A DNA stretch of 64,000 nucleotides from Brienomyrus brachyistius (GCF_023856365.1 NC_064542.1:15290863-15354862), one strand, 5' to 3'; positions 1 through 11,914 are shown, counted from the first letter of the stretch. Notes: a model not told the origin generated them from the letters alone. Translations and numbers: made by a program.

Positions 1-100
1 GCAGGTGCGTGACTGAGGCGCGGCCACCACGTTTTCCAAGTGCATGAACATTGCGTATTTCCCTGCGAGTGCTTTGGGAATATTGCCCCCCCCCAGCATA

Positions 101-122
101 TACACACACACACACACACACA
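101..122. repeat. (CA)11 microsatellite
   Basis: Uninterrupted CA dinucleotides follow a short poly-C run. Confidence 0.95.
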
Positions 123-550
123 AGCATGTGCACCCCTCCAGGTAGAGATGATAAATAGGCTGTGGGCCAGCGGCGAGACCCTCTCCTCTGCATGCCTCCC
201 CCCTCCCCAACCCCGTCGACACCTCACAGATTTCTCATATGATCAGACGTGAGCGACGTTAGCCTTGGTTTAATTCCCTCCGTCGAATTAAAAAAAAATG
301 AGTGGAAGCTGAGGGGGGAGGGAGGGAGGGGAGTGCAAGAAAGACTGGGTCCATCATTCTTCCAAGGCTGGCTCCTGCAGATAAAATGTAGGCACTCCCA
401 CAATAAATTAGGGCGAAGTGAAGCATGCATATATCTGCGGTGGGGATCTCCCAGGAGGGCCCCGCCGCCCCGCTTCTGCACAGCCTGTTCTGCTGACAGG
501 CGGCAGCCTGTCTGAAATGCATTACAGGGTGAGCAGAGGGGCCGGGGAGG

Positions 551-1075
551 GCTGGGGTGACGCCGAGCAGGCAAACAAAATGGGCAGACACATACGAAAA
601 CAAACAGCAGACAAACACACGGACAAACAAATGGGCACATAAATGAAAAAATAGACAAACAAACGAATCACAAACAAATCGGCACATACAAAAACGAAAA
701 TACAAGCTATGAAAGTCAAACAAACACAAATAATTGGCCAAACAAACAGAAAAACTGGCAAAGAAATAAAGAAAATAGACAGACAAACAGGAAAACAAAC
801 AGCCAGATGCAAAAATAAATAGAAAATCACAAGCATATAAACAAATTGTCACAACAACAATGCAAACAGACAGATGAATAGACAAACAAGAAGATGAACA
901 TGCAGACAAACAAATGCACAAACAAAAAGAAAAATGACAGGCAAACAGAAAAGAAATCGGCAATACACAAAAAGGAAAATAAACAGGCAAATCAAATCAA
1001 AGCAATCAAACTGGAAAATAAAGATACATACAGACAATCAGACAAACAAATGGGCAAACAAACAGTAAGATGGAG
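551..1075. repeat. Degenerate A-rich (ACAAACAG)-type array
   Basis: About 500 bp are built from diverged ACAAACAAA, GACAGACAAAC and GGCAAACA words, with phrases such as ACAAACAAATGGGCA recurring (near 624 and 1044). The plus strand is almost free of T tracts, giving strong strand asymmetry. The minus strand reads as long Phe/Cys/Leu/Val-rich open frames (259-990, 522-836). These are products of the repeat and not genes. Confidence 0.85.
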
Positions 1076-1289
1076 TTTATTTTAAAAATATTACTAGCAT
1101 GGTCAGATCGAAGGTCAGTACTTTCAGGATCCATCTGTTTGTCTCCCTGGCAAGTACGTGTTTTGAATGAATGTCTCTGAACCTTTCTGCTGTGTCCCTC
1201 AACTCCCAACCTTTCCCTAATATTTAGAAAGTGTAATAATGTGGTAGGAGCATTTGACAGCACGTCTTAGTCCAGGTGACCCCCCCATT

Positions 1290-1650
1290 CTCCAATCAGA
1301 GTCGAAAGCAATCGCTATTGAGGCAGCATGGCTGGCCCGTTCATTATTCCGAAATCTATTGTTCCAACTGTATTCTTTTGTTTGTTCATATATATAAAAC
1401 AGGCCTTGAAGACTTCACATTTAATTACAGGTAATAATGTGAGCTGGGCTTTGGTGTGACTTGCGAACGCATGACCGGCTGACTTCATTACAAACAGCCT
1501 CATTTCGAATTAATGGGCTGCCCCGCGGTATGGCGGGAATACGACCTCTCACGAATTACCGTCAGAGCATGGCGCTGCCGGCGGATCAGGAGCTGGCAAG
1601 AAATGCATAGAATCGCTTCCACTGCTCGGTGTAGTGTGGCCACGAATTAA
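1290..1650. other. Repeat-free AT-rich block, candidate conserved non-coding element
   Basis: This stretch contains no tandem or SINE sequence. It holds AATTAATG, TTTAATTACAG, a SOX-like CTATTGTTCC and clustered ATTA cores. EBF1 and EBF3 introns in vertebrates are rich in conserved enhancers, so such islands are candidates. Conservation cannot be tested here. Confidence 0.3.
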
Positions 1651-1677
1651 CTCTCTATCTCTCACTCCCCCAGCACG

Positions 1678-1694
1678 CCCCCCCCCCCCCCCCC
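1678..1694. repeat. Poly-C tract, 17 nt
   Basis: An uninterrupted run of C, one of at least ten C/G homopolymers of 16 nt or more in the window. Confidence 0.95.
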
Positions 1695-2041
1695 GCCCCC
1701 TTCCCTAGCGTTGCCGTGGACACCTAGCACTATCTCTGGCTTTACTAATGGAAGCACCCACCCCCCAAGGCCCTCGAACCAGTGACCCCTTCCTCCCTTT
1801 CCTGTTGGCACCACACTGCAATCTGAGTGTCCACACCTTCACAAGAGCGGAGAGGAACTGGTGGCCTTTGCAAGTTCACTCAAACCTCCGTAGTTGCTTT
1901 AAGGAGCCAGGATCCAGACTGGTGTCACACTGCTGCTCTGAATGCTGTGACTTTTAGTCAACACTTACTTGTGGCCTCATTTTTAATTGTCTTATCTTTT
2001 CTGTTATTTGTCTTATTTTTTCATTAATTGAATCATAAGGC

Positions 2042-2389
2042 GGGCGGCATGGTGGTACAGTGGTTAGCACTGTTGCCTCACACCTCTGGGACCCAGGTCC
2101 AAGTCTCCACCTGGGTTACATATGTGCGGAGTTTGCATGTTCTCCCCATGTCGTCGTGTTTTCTCCGGGTACTCCGGTTTCCCCCCACAGTCCAAAAACA
2201 TGCTGAGGCTAATTGGAGTTGCTAAATTGCCCGTAGGTGTGCATGTGTGAGTGACTGCTGTGTGAGTGTGCCCTGCGATGGGCTGGCCCCCCATCCTGGG
2301 TTGTTCCCTGCCTCGTGCCCATTGCTTCCGGGATAGGCTCCGGACCCCCCGCGACCCAGTAGGATAAGCGGTTTGGAAAATGGATGGAT
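2042..2389 (+). mobile_element. Full-length V-SINE/DANA-like SINE, copy A
   Basis: This tRNA-headed SINE has a perfect pol III A box, TGGTACAGTGG, at 2053-2063, and a degraded B box, GGTCCAAGTCT, at 2096. The central domain typical of fish V-SINEs follows (GAGTTTGCATGTTCTCCCC, CTCCGGGTACTCCGGTTTCC, CACAGTCCAAAAACATG). The 3' region is GATAGGCTCCGGAC with a GGATGGATG tail. It is flanked by GAATCATAAGGC (2030-2041) and GAATCTTAAGGC (2390-2401), a 12-bp target-site duplication with one mismatch, so both ends are defined and the copy is fairly young. Such SINEs are non-coding and are moved by LINE machinery. Confidence 0.92.
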
Positions 2390-2401
2390 GAATCTTAAGG
2401 C

Positions 2402-3029
2402 AGAGGCCCCATACAGGTCAACTTTCTCCAATTCAATAGTCTAAAATGGGGGGGTGGGGGGGTGGGAGGTGCTACAGTTGAGCTTGAATCTTCTGGAAGC
2501 AGTGATACTGGGTAGATAATGGTTTCAGCACATCTGGGTCATCTTCTGTGCCTTAGAACAGATTGTGACTGAACAGCTTTTCAATGAGTGTAAAAGTCAG
2601 AATAAGAATCACAGTAATATAGACTCATATAAAAATCATATGTAATCCATATAAAAATCACACTAGTATAATATATCTCTCAACACCAGCAGCAGGGAAA
2701 TTTACAACCACACTGGGATCGCAAACATAGCATTAAGTTTGAACCAAAGACCAGTGAAGACTGTAACTGCTTTGACTTTTAAGCTGATGTGAGCACATGT
2801 GAGCCCATCCTCCAGGTTGTAAGGCTGGACCACCACCTCCATGCTGTGGGCTTATCCGGCCCAGTGGGTCTGATCTCTCCACTGGCTGCCTCCTTGTGTT
2901 CCGCTCTCCCTACCCTGCTCTGCTGATGTTGGGTGGTAGGTGATTATGCTGTCAGCTGTTAAAGGTTATAAACCAGGGGTAGGGAGCTGAGCTGCAGCTG
3001 AGTCCACAAGAGGTGATCTTAACTGGAAT
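2402..3029. other. Ordinary intronic sequence
   Basis: A short G-rich run (2449-2466) and AT-rich text with repeated ATATAAAAATCA words around 2625-2665. I see no gene or recognisable element. Confidence 0.5.
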
Positions 3030-3235
3030 GTTTTGGGCAAAATTTATCCATCTATAGCATCTATCCCATAATGCACAGGAAACAAGGCAGGGAGACATCC
3101 CTGAATTGGGATGCCAGGTCGTTGCAAAGTTTATACACAAAATACAGTTTAGACTCAAATTAAGTTTATTGTGTGCTTTTGGACTCTGGAAGGAAATTCA
3201 ACCAAATGCAAGGAAAACATGCATATTCCACAAAG
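3030..3235 (-). mobile_element. Old degenerate V-SINE remnant
   Basis: Reverse-strand V-SINE landmarks survive in order: a decayed GGATAGATG-type tail (near 3040), the ATCCCATAATGCACAGG region, GGGATGCCAGGTC, TTTTGGACTCTGGAAGGAAA and AAAACATGCATATTCCACA. All are heavily mutated, and no target-site duplication is visible. Confidence 0.65.
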
Positions 3236-3640
3236 ACAGAGCACAGGGAGAAAGCAAACCAGGGGTGATTCTAGGATTCTTTATGGTGGGAGCTATAAGA
3301 GGGGGCATAATTCATACAAATGGGCCAACTTTATCATCAGCCAATGATATGTAATGAATCAGTGAGTGACAAGGGAGGGGGCCCTCGGGGACCAATCCGT
3401 TTTCAGCTAGGGCCAATACACCTGTGATCCCACCCCTGTATATACATCTGCATGTGACTGGGGAGGCTTGTTTCAGTTTTCACATTTGGCTTCCACTCCC
3501 AGTAAGGACTGCAATCACTCATGGATACAAGCACCAGAAGTTATCTGGACCAACTACCTTTGACATTGCGATGAATGAACAGGAGTGTCTTTAATCACAT
3601 GGGTGATTTGATTTGGGAAAGAGATTCAACAAAACAGCAC

Positions 3641-3762
3641 AGCCAGGCCAGAGCAATCGCCAGGAAAGAACCCTTTATATCTATAGCCAGGCCAGAGCAA
3701 TCGCCAGGAAAGAACCCTTTATATCTATAGCCAGGCCAGAGCAATCGCCAGGAAAGAACCCC
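3641..3762. repeat. 44-bp minisatellite, about 2.8 copies
   Basis: The unit beginning AGCCAGGCCAGAGCAATCGC starts at 3641, 3685 and 3729, an exact 44-bp period with nearly identical copies. It includes CTTTATATCTAT. The third copy is cut short. Confidence 0.95.
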
Positions 3763-4230
3763 ATATACTGCCAGATATCCAGCTACTGATGTTTAGGTGC
3801 AAAGCAGTCAGTTTGTTTCACTTGAAGACTGGGGAATCACTGAAATATTATGCATATTCCTGAGGTTCATCTTTTCTTCTCAAGCACCTTATCTACCTGT
3901 AGAGAGCCATGAGCATACAAACCCATGACCACTGATCTGTGAGATGACACCATTTGCTATTAAGCCACTGTGACTCCTCAGTAGACTCTCATATCAAGTC
4001 CCGTTTAACCCCAAACAGCATAATATGGCTGCTTTTGAATACCTCTTTTCTGTTATAATGTGTGCGGGTATGTCCCTCAATGATGACCCAAGATGCACAC
4101 CCTCCCACCCTTTGATTTGCATTCCTTGTCCCTCATGGTCTAACTGCAGCCTCATCAGGGATGCCATCACCACCAGAAATCACATGTATCCTACAGAGCC
4201 TCCAACGCTCCCTCACTGTGTATACATTGT

Positions 4231-5030
4231 GCCCTATCCGCCAGGACCTGCACGTTCTCCCCAGACCCTGTGCTCTATCTGGAAGGACCTGCACACTCTC
4301 CCCAGACCCTGTGCCCTATCCGCCAGGACCTGCACGTTCTCCCCAGACCCTGTGCCCTATCTGGAAGGACCTGCACACTCTCCCCAGACACTGTGCCCTA
4401 TTTACCAGGACCTGCACACTCCCCCCAGACACCGTGCCCTATTTGCCAGAACCTGCACACTCCCCCCAGACACCGTGTCCTATTTACCAGGACCTGCACA
4501 CTTTCCCTAGACACTGTGTCCTATGTCTCAGGACCTGCACACTTTCCCTAGACACTGTGTCCTATTTCTCAGGAGCTGCACTCTCTCCCCAGACACTGTA
4601 TCGTATGTCTCAGGACCTGCACACTTTCCCTAGACACTGTGTCCTATGTCTCAGGACCTGCACTCTCTCCCCAGACACTGTGTCTTATCTCCCAGGACTT
4701 GCACACTTTCCTTAGACACTGTGTCCTATGTCTCAGGACCTGCACACTTTCCCCAGACACTGTATCCTATGTCTCAGGACCTGCACACTTTCCCTAGACA
4801 CTGTGTCCTACGTCTCAGGACCTGCACTCTCTCCCCAGACACTGTATCCTATGTCTCAGGACCTGCACACGATCCTCAGACACTGTATCCTGTCTTCCAG
4901 GACCTGCACTCTCTCCCCAGACACTGTCCTATCTCCCAGGACCTGCACATTTTTCCCAGACACTGTCCTGTCTCCCAGGACCTGCACTCTCTCCCCAGAC
5001 ACTATCCTGTCTTCCAGGACTTGCACACAC
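4231..5030. repeat. 41-bp minisatellite, about 20 copies
   Basis: Units run TATNNNNCAGGACCTGCAC, then CYYTCCCCAGACACTGT, and start at 4231, 4272, 4313 and 4354. Units 1 and 3 are identical and 2 and 4 nearly so, showing an A-B-A-B dimer expansion at the left end. Later units shorten to 37-39 bp and diverge to the right. No phase of the unit contains a stop, and 41 is not a multiple of 3, so all three plus frames stay open (4025-4510, 4161-4715, 4646-5074). These are not genes. Confidence 0.97.
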
Positions 5031-5039
5031 CACCGGTGA

Positions 5040-6179
5040 GGTCCAGAGGTCCTGCCCTCCAAAGGATCTGTTAAAAATGCCGACCTGGAGCTGTGGAAAA
5101 TCCGAACGGGAAACAGATCCATAGGAACGGTCCGGCTGCAAGCAGTGCTCCACAGGGATCCTGGATCTGACTGACGGCTTACCTGTTTGTCCGTATTTAT
5201 ACATCAGTAGCTGCAGCAAAAATGTATTTAATTATTAGTGAGTGGCAGATGAAATATGAAAAACAGAAGCTGGACATGTTTGCTTTTTAAGTTGCCATCA
5301 AAGCGAGCTCATCATTCTAAACTGTCACAGGGGGGGCGGAGCGGCAGCATCCCAGAGCTGTCCCTCCCCGTCACTCATTCTCCGGATCAGTAGCTGGCAC
5401 AATTCCGGGGGGGGGGGAGGCGGGGTTGGATTCAGGGATAGGGTGGGGGGGACTGAGGGCTCAGGCTATGGCCTGATGGAAAACAAACAATAAAAGTTCT
5501 GGGGGATGGGGGGAGAAGGCATTGTGGAGAATGAAAAAAAAGTCTCTTTGTTTCACTGGACTCTCTGTTGACACTTTCTTCAGTTTGCTCCATTGAGACC
5601 AGGGGGCTCTCCCTCGATCCCCGGCTTTGATATGCAAATGAGGAGTAGGCTGGGAGATTTGGGATTCATAAAAGAGAGGATGGTGGTCACAAGCTGGGCA
5701 GGGGTGTGGGGGGTGCAGTCAGTGTTGGATCTCCTCCCAGCCCCTCGCACCCAAGGGTGCTGTCAAAGCTGGGACAGGTAGGTCTTTATTGGGCTCATGT
5801 GTGCATCTGTGTGTTCATCAGCCTGGTAGGTGGGGGCTAAGCACTTATGTTCCTTAACACCCACCAATAAGAGAGGCAGGGAGCTTATTTCTTTCTCATA
5901 GATTTTTCCAGAAGCATGTGAGTGCAAGGAAAACCATCCCAGGACACTCTGTCATTGCCAACTGGTTTCCAGAGAGTCCCCGGCGCTGCCTTCGGTTCTG
6001 CCCCAGTCAGGTCCATCTTGGACCTGTCTTCGCCCACCACTTCAGACCAGGTGACTGAGCAGAGAAAGCCCGGGTCGGACCGTTTCCCGGGCACGGTCCA
6101 ATTACGGGGCTGGTACCCTGACGCGCTGCCTGGGACGTGCCGTGTGATTAATGTGGAAACGTTGCAGTTGGCTACCTTG
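5040..6179. other. Intronic sequence with an octamer motif
   Basis: Mostly unremarkable. It contains a G11 run (5407-5417), G-rich text, and a perfect POU octamer ATGCAAAT at 5632-5639. No gene is recognised. Confidence 0.45.
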
Positions 6180-6330
6180 TAACTTTGCCTATTTTGGCAT
6201 CCAATTAGTATGCTAATAACAGTAATTATACTGCATGTCTCATCACCTACAGGGTTTTTAAAATGATAAAATAATGAGAATAAACAAGCCGAGGCTGACA
6301 TCGGCGCGGCCGGCCTAATTACTCACCGCG
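6180..6330. other. AT-rich unique block, candidate conserved element
   Basis: The block holds CCAATTAGTATGC, AGTAATTATACTG, AAAATAATGAGAATAAAC and CCTAATTACTC, that is four homeodomain ATTA cores without simple repeats. It runs into a CpG-dense segment at 6305-6385. Confidence 0.3.
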
Positions 6331-6528
6331 CGCCCGCCGGGGACTCGCTGCGATTCGCCGAGCGCCGCACCGCTCCCTCTCGCTTCCTCTGGGGGGGACA
6401 GGTTTGGAGGGCGTGTGGAATTAACACCACGCAGAGACCTCTTCTGGGGCAGGGAGTGCCGGCACTGGAAGCCCGCCCCCACCCTGGAGCCTCAGAGCGT
6501 CATGCAGACCGGAATTACACACTTGAAA

Positions 6529-6549
6529 CCCCCCCCCCCCCCCCCCCCC
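6529..6549. repeat. Poly-C tract, 21 nt
   Basis: Uninterrupted run of C. Confidence 0.95.
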
Positions 6550-6899
6550 GTCATGGTACCCTTCAGGCCTCTCATTTGGGCTTCCTAGGCTCACGGCCAC
6601 CAGCCTGCAGACCCACACAGGGAAAATGCTGTAGGGAAAACCAGCATGACACGGAGGAACAATACGAGATGTATGGTGGAGCGTGAAAGAGAAGAGGACA
6701 GGAGAGTGAAAATAAAAGAAAAAAAAGAGATTAAAAGAAGCCCTTAAAGCCACAGTGAGGCCTTTAACTACATGATCACAAAAATGGCATTATTCAGGAT
6801 GATTTCTGAGATGTTGTGGGACGTAAAACACATAAAACCACATAAATATGCTGTAAATCTATATAAAGGACCCTTTCTGTCAAAAGACAATATTTGCTA

Positions 6900-7085
6900 A
6901 TTTGTAGGACAAGCGGGAATAGAACATGGATGCATCGACGGATTAAACAATACTCGGTAGGCGCCCTGTCCTGGGTTATTCTTTGCTGTGTGCCTATATG
7001 TTCTGGGACAGAATCCAGACCCCCACTACCCTGTATAGGACAAGTGTGTACAGAAAATTGGTGGGTGGATGGATGGATGGATCTT
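6900..7085 (+). mobile_element. Two adjacent SINE 3'-end fragments
   Basis: At 6905-6945 is a truncated tail (TAGGACAAGCGGGAATAGAA). At 6960-7082 is the V-SINE 3' region: GCCCTGTCCTGGGTTATTC, GTTCTGGGACAGAATCC, CCCTGTATAGGACAAGTG and a GGTGGATGGATGGATGGA tail. No tRNA-like head is present, as expected for 5'-truncated or old copies. Confidence 0.75.
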
Positions 7086-7452
7086 CTGCATGAAACAAAC
7101 TTCTAACTCCTGATGGGCTGTGATTTCTGCTCTCCTTAAATATTAAATGATATTTTCTTAAATAGTTCCTCTGTCACTTTGATACTTGATATTAAGAAAA
7201 TACAGGAGGTTGAGCTAAGACGTGCAGCTGTGGGGTCTTGTATTAGGTAAATATTATGAGAAAGAGCATTTTTCTGGGGCAATCCAGCAAGATAAATATG
7301 ATTAATTTGGAGAGGATCAAATAGATGAAAGGAGCAGAGACTGATGGCGAACTAACATGCAATCTGCTGATGGATAAGTTCTCAATTAGTGTGAAAGCTA
7401 TGCCAATACATTCTCTGTACATATTCCACATCAGCTGTAGTTAATGTCTGGT

Positions 7453-7547
<95 letters not shown>

Positions 7548-7590
7548 GTCTGTCTGTCTGTCTGTCTGACTGACTGACTGACTGACTGAC
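7453..7590. repeat. Compound tetranucleotide microsatellite TATC-TGTC-TGAC
   Basis: About 23 TATC units (7453-7546) pass without a break into 5 TGTC units (7547-7566) and then 6 TGAC units (7567-7590). Each block differs from the one before by one base. Confidence 0.98.
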
Positions 7591-9844
7591 TGTAACCCTG
7601 TGACTCTTTGTTCAACTGATTGGTTGAAACAAAATCTTGGTCTGGATTTTCACTTTCTGGATCTGAACTATCCACCTCTGATGTTTGTACTAATTCACAT
7701 TTATATTCATGATGGTCATTTGTATGGATCATTTTATATTGCTGTTTTTAATAAAGTTAATGGTTAGATAGTTCGCTAGCTAACATCATTGTTAATTGTA
7801 AATATGCAGTGAGATTAGTTTGCATCTTGTAGACACTGTCATATTTGCCTCACTTACAACAATCCACGTAAGTCTACCTGAAACATTAAATTGTTCACTG
7901 TTGGCTATGTAAAGATAGGTTTCTATTTCTGATGCTAAGGTGCCTTATTTTGTTTCATTAGGTTTATTTTGTAACGTAGTTTCTAAGAAAATGCATCCTT
8001 TCTTGCTCCTGAAATAATGGATTTTGCAGATACGTGGACAACGACGTCGATACATGTGTGCTCCTTGTTTGCAGTGGTTTGACTTATGATATTTGGACTT
8101 TACAGTTATGTGATACCAGTACATATTATGTAGGCAATTTTGAACGTTGATCCGTTTCTGGTCTAGCGATATGTTGTATAATACCTTCCACTGATGCTGG
8201 ACAATGACAGCATCCACCTGGCCAGGCTTCCAGTCTCTGTAGCAGCCAGAAGCGTAAACATCTCCTACAATTTTTAACAATGTATTGTAAGTGTTTTTTT
8301 TTTAACTCCAGGAGCACCTGTATTTATGTGGTATATATAAAAGCTGGGGTGTCCAGCCTCAGTCCGAAGTCTAAGACAACATAGTTGCTGCCATAGTGCC
8401 ATAGATGTGCACAGTGATGAGCTATAGCTGCTTCTCTAACCAGCTGAAGGCTTCTTACCATCTCTGACCTCCACTAGGCACTGGGGAGCCTGAGTCTAAG
8501 CTGGCTGGAGGAGGCACCGGGCATTAAGGAACATCTGTTGTGAGGATAGGGCCACATGGGTGAGGCTGACCGCCTCCCCTAGCGAGGAGAAGCGACGACA
8601 GACGCATCTCGCTGATCTCTCAGCTCGACAATTTCCTGAAAACCACCTGAAGGATGGATGGGTGGAGTGATGCTTAGAGACTGGTGAGAGGGGGGTAAGA
8701 GGAGGAGGGAATGAAAACTTTATTTGGGGGCGGATCGAAAAATTGGAACGGAGGAATGACAACAAAACAGCCATTTCAACAGCGAAAGAGAATGTGCGAG
8801 ATAATAAAGGAGGTACTGGGCCTTGGGAGGGACTGTGACAGGGCTGGAGTTCAGGCATCAGGTGAGCATGGCATGGGAAAGCAAAGCTCTGCTTGGTAAC
8901 GCGGCATTGAGAAGCATAAGAAAGTGTCTCACCTGCCTTTGCCCCGCCCTGGGATGTCCAGCCTCCTTGTCTGAAACACCACTGAGAGGAAACACCTCGA
9001 CTGGAAAGGAACATCACGCCTCCCTCCCTCCCTCTCTGCTCACATGTGCATTTGCTCGGGGCAGAGATAACATAGCGAAAATGGCACAGACCACATTAGG
9101 TTAGCGGTAACGCGGCGATAGCACTCAGAGCCAGTGTGGGTGACTCACAGACACACACGACCCCGCCAGCATCTTCACTGCGCCATTTTTATATTTACAT
9201 ATTTAACATGTATCAACATGAAGACATTTTGTGAGCGATGGACAGCCGGCTCTTTGTTTCCCAGGGAAGCATAATCGTGCCAATCGCACCCCTTTGAGTC
9301 GACTTCCTGCCACTTTCCTGACGTAGGTGGTCCGCCAGGCCCCTCTGGCATCTTCTCTATTCCAAGGAGATGCTTGCATTTGTGGATTAACTCTTCCAAG
9401 CTCTTTTATGAGACTCGGCTGCCCCTGACAATACAGTGAAATAGATCCAGTATGGAATTTGTCATTTGTATGAGTGCAGGCACAGTGTAATACTTTAGCT
9501 TATACATATTCCATCTTATTCTCTTTTTAAGGATTACTTAGTCATAAATGGCAGCGTGTTAAGTTGCAGTGACCTCTCTAGGTCCAAACTTTGGTGCTAA
9601 AATGTGGTTCTAATCGACTTTCACATCTGTACTGTATGTTATTGTGTCCTTGATTGTTGTGTTTCAAGACTACTGCGTAGTCCTGTGTTGTTTCTGTCCT
9701 GTTTTTTGTGCACTTTGGTCATGGAGGAACAATGTTTGGTTACACTGTATACTGTGTATATTGCTGAAATGACCAGTAAAGCTACTTGAATTGACATACG
9801 CAGGTCAGAATGAAGCCTGGTGTTTGACTGCAGGTTCAGACTAT
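7591..9844. other. AT-rich intron, no gene recognised
   Basis: Unique sequence. The minus strand has modest open frames at 7945-8280 and 8126-8317 that overlap in different frames; I recognise neither. 9175-9420 looks conserved-like, with TATTTACATATTTAAC and a TTCCCAGGGAA palindrome near 9259. Confidence 0.4.
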
Positions 9845-9990
9845 TTGTCTGGTGCCCCTGAAGCATTTTGATTGGGTTAAGGGCCTTGCTCAAGAGATCG
9901 AAAGAGATGTCACTATTCTGTCAAGGATGGGATTTGAACCAGCGACCATCTGATTACAGCCACAACGGCCTAATACACCACGCCACACAC
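9845..9990 (-). mobile_element. tRNA-derived SINE fragment
   Basis: In reverse orientation it matches the head and body of the SINE at 41090-41295: a degenerate B box (GGTTCAAATCCCATCC on the minus strand, near 9930), an unrelated spacer, and GAGCAAGGCCCTTAACCC. The A-box side is decayed. Confidence 0.65.
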
Positions 9991-10144
9991 TGCCTCCGGT
10001 GGACTGGATGTCTACAATGTATAATTAGGAATTGAAGGAATCGATCTTTTTGGGATTTCTGCATTGTTGCCCCCAGGTACCTCCATATAAGTTTAATATA
10101 CTTCAATACATCTACCTTAACAATTTCTCTGGTGCAGGGTGATT

Positions 10145-10240
10145 CTGGAGTCTTTTCCACTCAGCAGAGGACGGGCAGGTGACAGGGGATGCCCAGGATG
10201 GGATGCCAGTCCATTGCAGGGCACACACATCATTAGGTAC
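10145..10240 (-). mobile_element. V-SINE fragment
   Basis: The plus strand carries ATGCCCAGGATGGGATGCC, CAGTCCATTGCAGGGCACAC, the reverse complement of the V-SINE segment around the GCCCTGCGATGGGCTGG landmark. The rest has decayed. Confidence 0.55.
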
Positions 10241-10974
10241 TAGCAACAAATGTAGAGACATCAATGTACATGTTTCTGCAGGGGTTTACAGTCATTGAGT
10301 GAGTGTTCATCTTCTGCCAGCTACTTTAACTGGGATTTGAGCCTGTCACCCCCATTTCAACACTCAGAAGTCTCAGTGGAAATCACTCCACTCCACTCCC
10401 CAGTTTGTACCCTAGGGGGTGCTCTGTTGAAAAGCGGCCAGAGCCTCCCTCTCTGCTCACACGTCTCCTGCGGCCTCCTGGTCATGTGATCTGCTACCCC
10501 GGGGCTAATTGGTCAGGGGAATACTTTACAGCCAACGTCAGATATCTAATTGCGTTAACATGTTTGTTGTGGATCTGGCTGCTTCCCTCTGAGGGGTGGG
10601 GTAGGGAGAAAACTAACATCATTAAAATGGGGGGGTAGGCATGAAGCAGAGTGGAAGAGCTGCTTGCCAAAGGATCTCCTGCATTCTTAAAGTGCCAGTT
10701 CATTAACAAACACCCCCACCTCAGAAAGCCCAGCCGCATCCCTCCCTGGGCCCATGGAGGGAGGGCGACCAGTGTCCCATAGTGGTCGGGGTTGGCATTG
10801 TTCCCAGGGTCATTGTGTTGTACCTAAGTGTGGGGGGCATTGGGTTGGACAGCTGCCATTTCCATCTGCATGATATGACGCTCTCTCATGGCCAGGCACC
10901 TCAGCACTGAGCCAATTCCCTCCCATACCACCCCCTCCCTTGGGTGTAGGGAACGGAATTCCTGAGAGGAAGAC

Positions 10975-11060
10975 TGCCCCCTTTTGGTGGAAGCTGGACC
11001 ATGTTTTAGCACGGCGTCATCTCCGATAGCTACTCGTGACGGCTGGTCTTTCAAATGGTG
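10975..11060. repeat. Low-copy repeat, copy 1
   Basis: It shares a run of landmarks with 11915-12010: GCCCCCTTYTGG, ATGTTTTRGC, a TCNNCTC region and GTCTTTCAAA. Identity is patchy but collinear over about 85 bp. The family is not identified. Confidence 0.5.
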
Positions 11061-11914
11061 GGGTGTAGGGTGGCCAAGGCTGGGTCCTATGCGGACCCCC
11101 CTGCTTGACTGCTGTTGCCCTGCCCTCCCTGCCCCTCTTGCCGACTGGCAGCACCCGCCCCCGGTAAACGGATAACGAGCCGTCCCGGGTTCAGCTCTTT
11201 CCGCGCTGTGGCGATTAGCGAAGCGCGGCACCCTTTCTTACCTAACCTGTGAAAGCTCTCCATTCCAGTCAAATGCTCTTAATTAAATGGAAACTCTTAA
11301 TTTATCAGCAATATCAAGACACCCATTTGCCTCCAATAACTGCCCCGTTAATGGGTAATCAGCGGGCCTGTACCCTGTCCGCGGTGGCAGTATGATGGAT
11401 TGGGTGGCGCAGGGGATAAATGTGATTTATTGTAGGTGTAACACCTTCAGAGTGCACTGAACCCTCCCCTGCCCAACATGCACCCCACCCCCCTGGCAAA
11501 AAATAAAAAAACAAGGGCATTTGCTATGCAAGGGGTTGATACGCCCAATAGGAGTCATTCCGCGTCGGAGAGTCCAGTGTGAGATGCAAGGAGTCACGCC
11601 TCCCACTTAGGCCTTTGTGGGGGCATCTGCTCGAGTGGGTAGGACCTATATCTAATGCGTTCAAGACCCTGAAGCAAACCTGTAGATGCTCTTGGACCCT
11701 GGGACATAAAACCTGAATTTTGGTCATAGATAGAGCCACTAACAACCCAAAAGTAAAGCTTCAGTGGGGACATCAGTTAAGCAACAAAATGCGGCTACTA
11801 TTACAAATAAAAATAATTATAATAATATTAAGGTCTAAACACATTGGTCAATGAAACGCCCAGCAGTCCTACAAGCAGACCCCTGTGGGGAACGCCATGA
11901 CAGAACAAACGAGA

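Noticed and set aside
4025..5074. Overlapping plus-strand frames that could look like a repeat protein
   Set aside because: A stop-free 41-bp unit keeps every frame open; no frame is favoured.
7945..8280. 111-codon minus frame that looks mildly protein-like
   Set aside because: I recognise no domain, an overlapping frame (8126-8317) is equally open, and no splice sites or repeats support it. It could be a decayed transposon fragment but I cannot show that.
9255..9272. TTCCCAGGGAA as an EBF autoregulatory site
   Set aside because: The EBF consensus is TCCCNNGGGA; this palindrome has one central base, not two. A by-eye search of the window gave no perfect EBF site.
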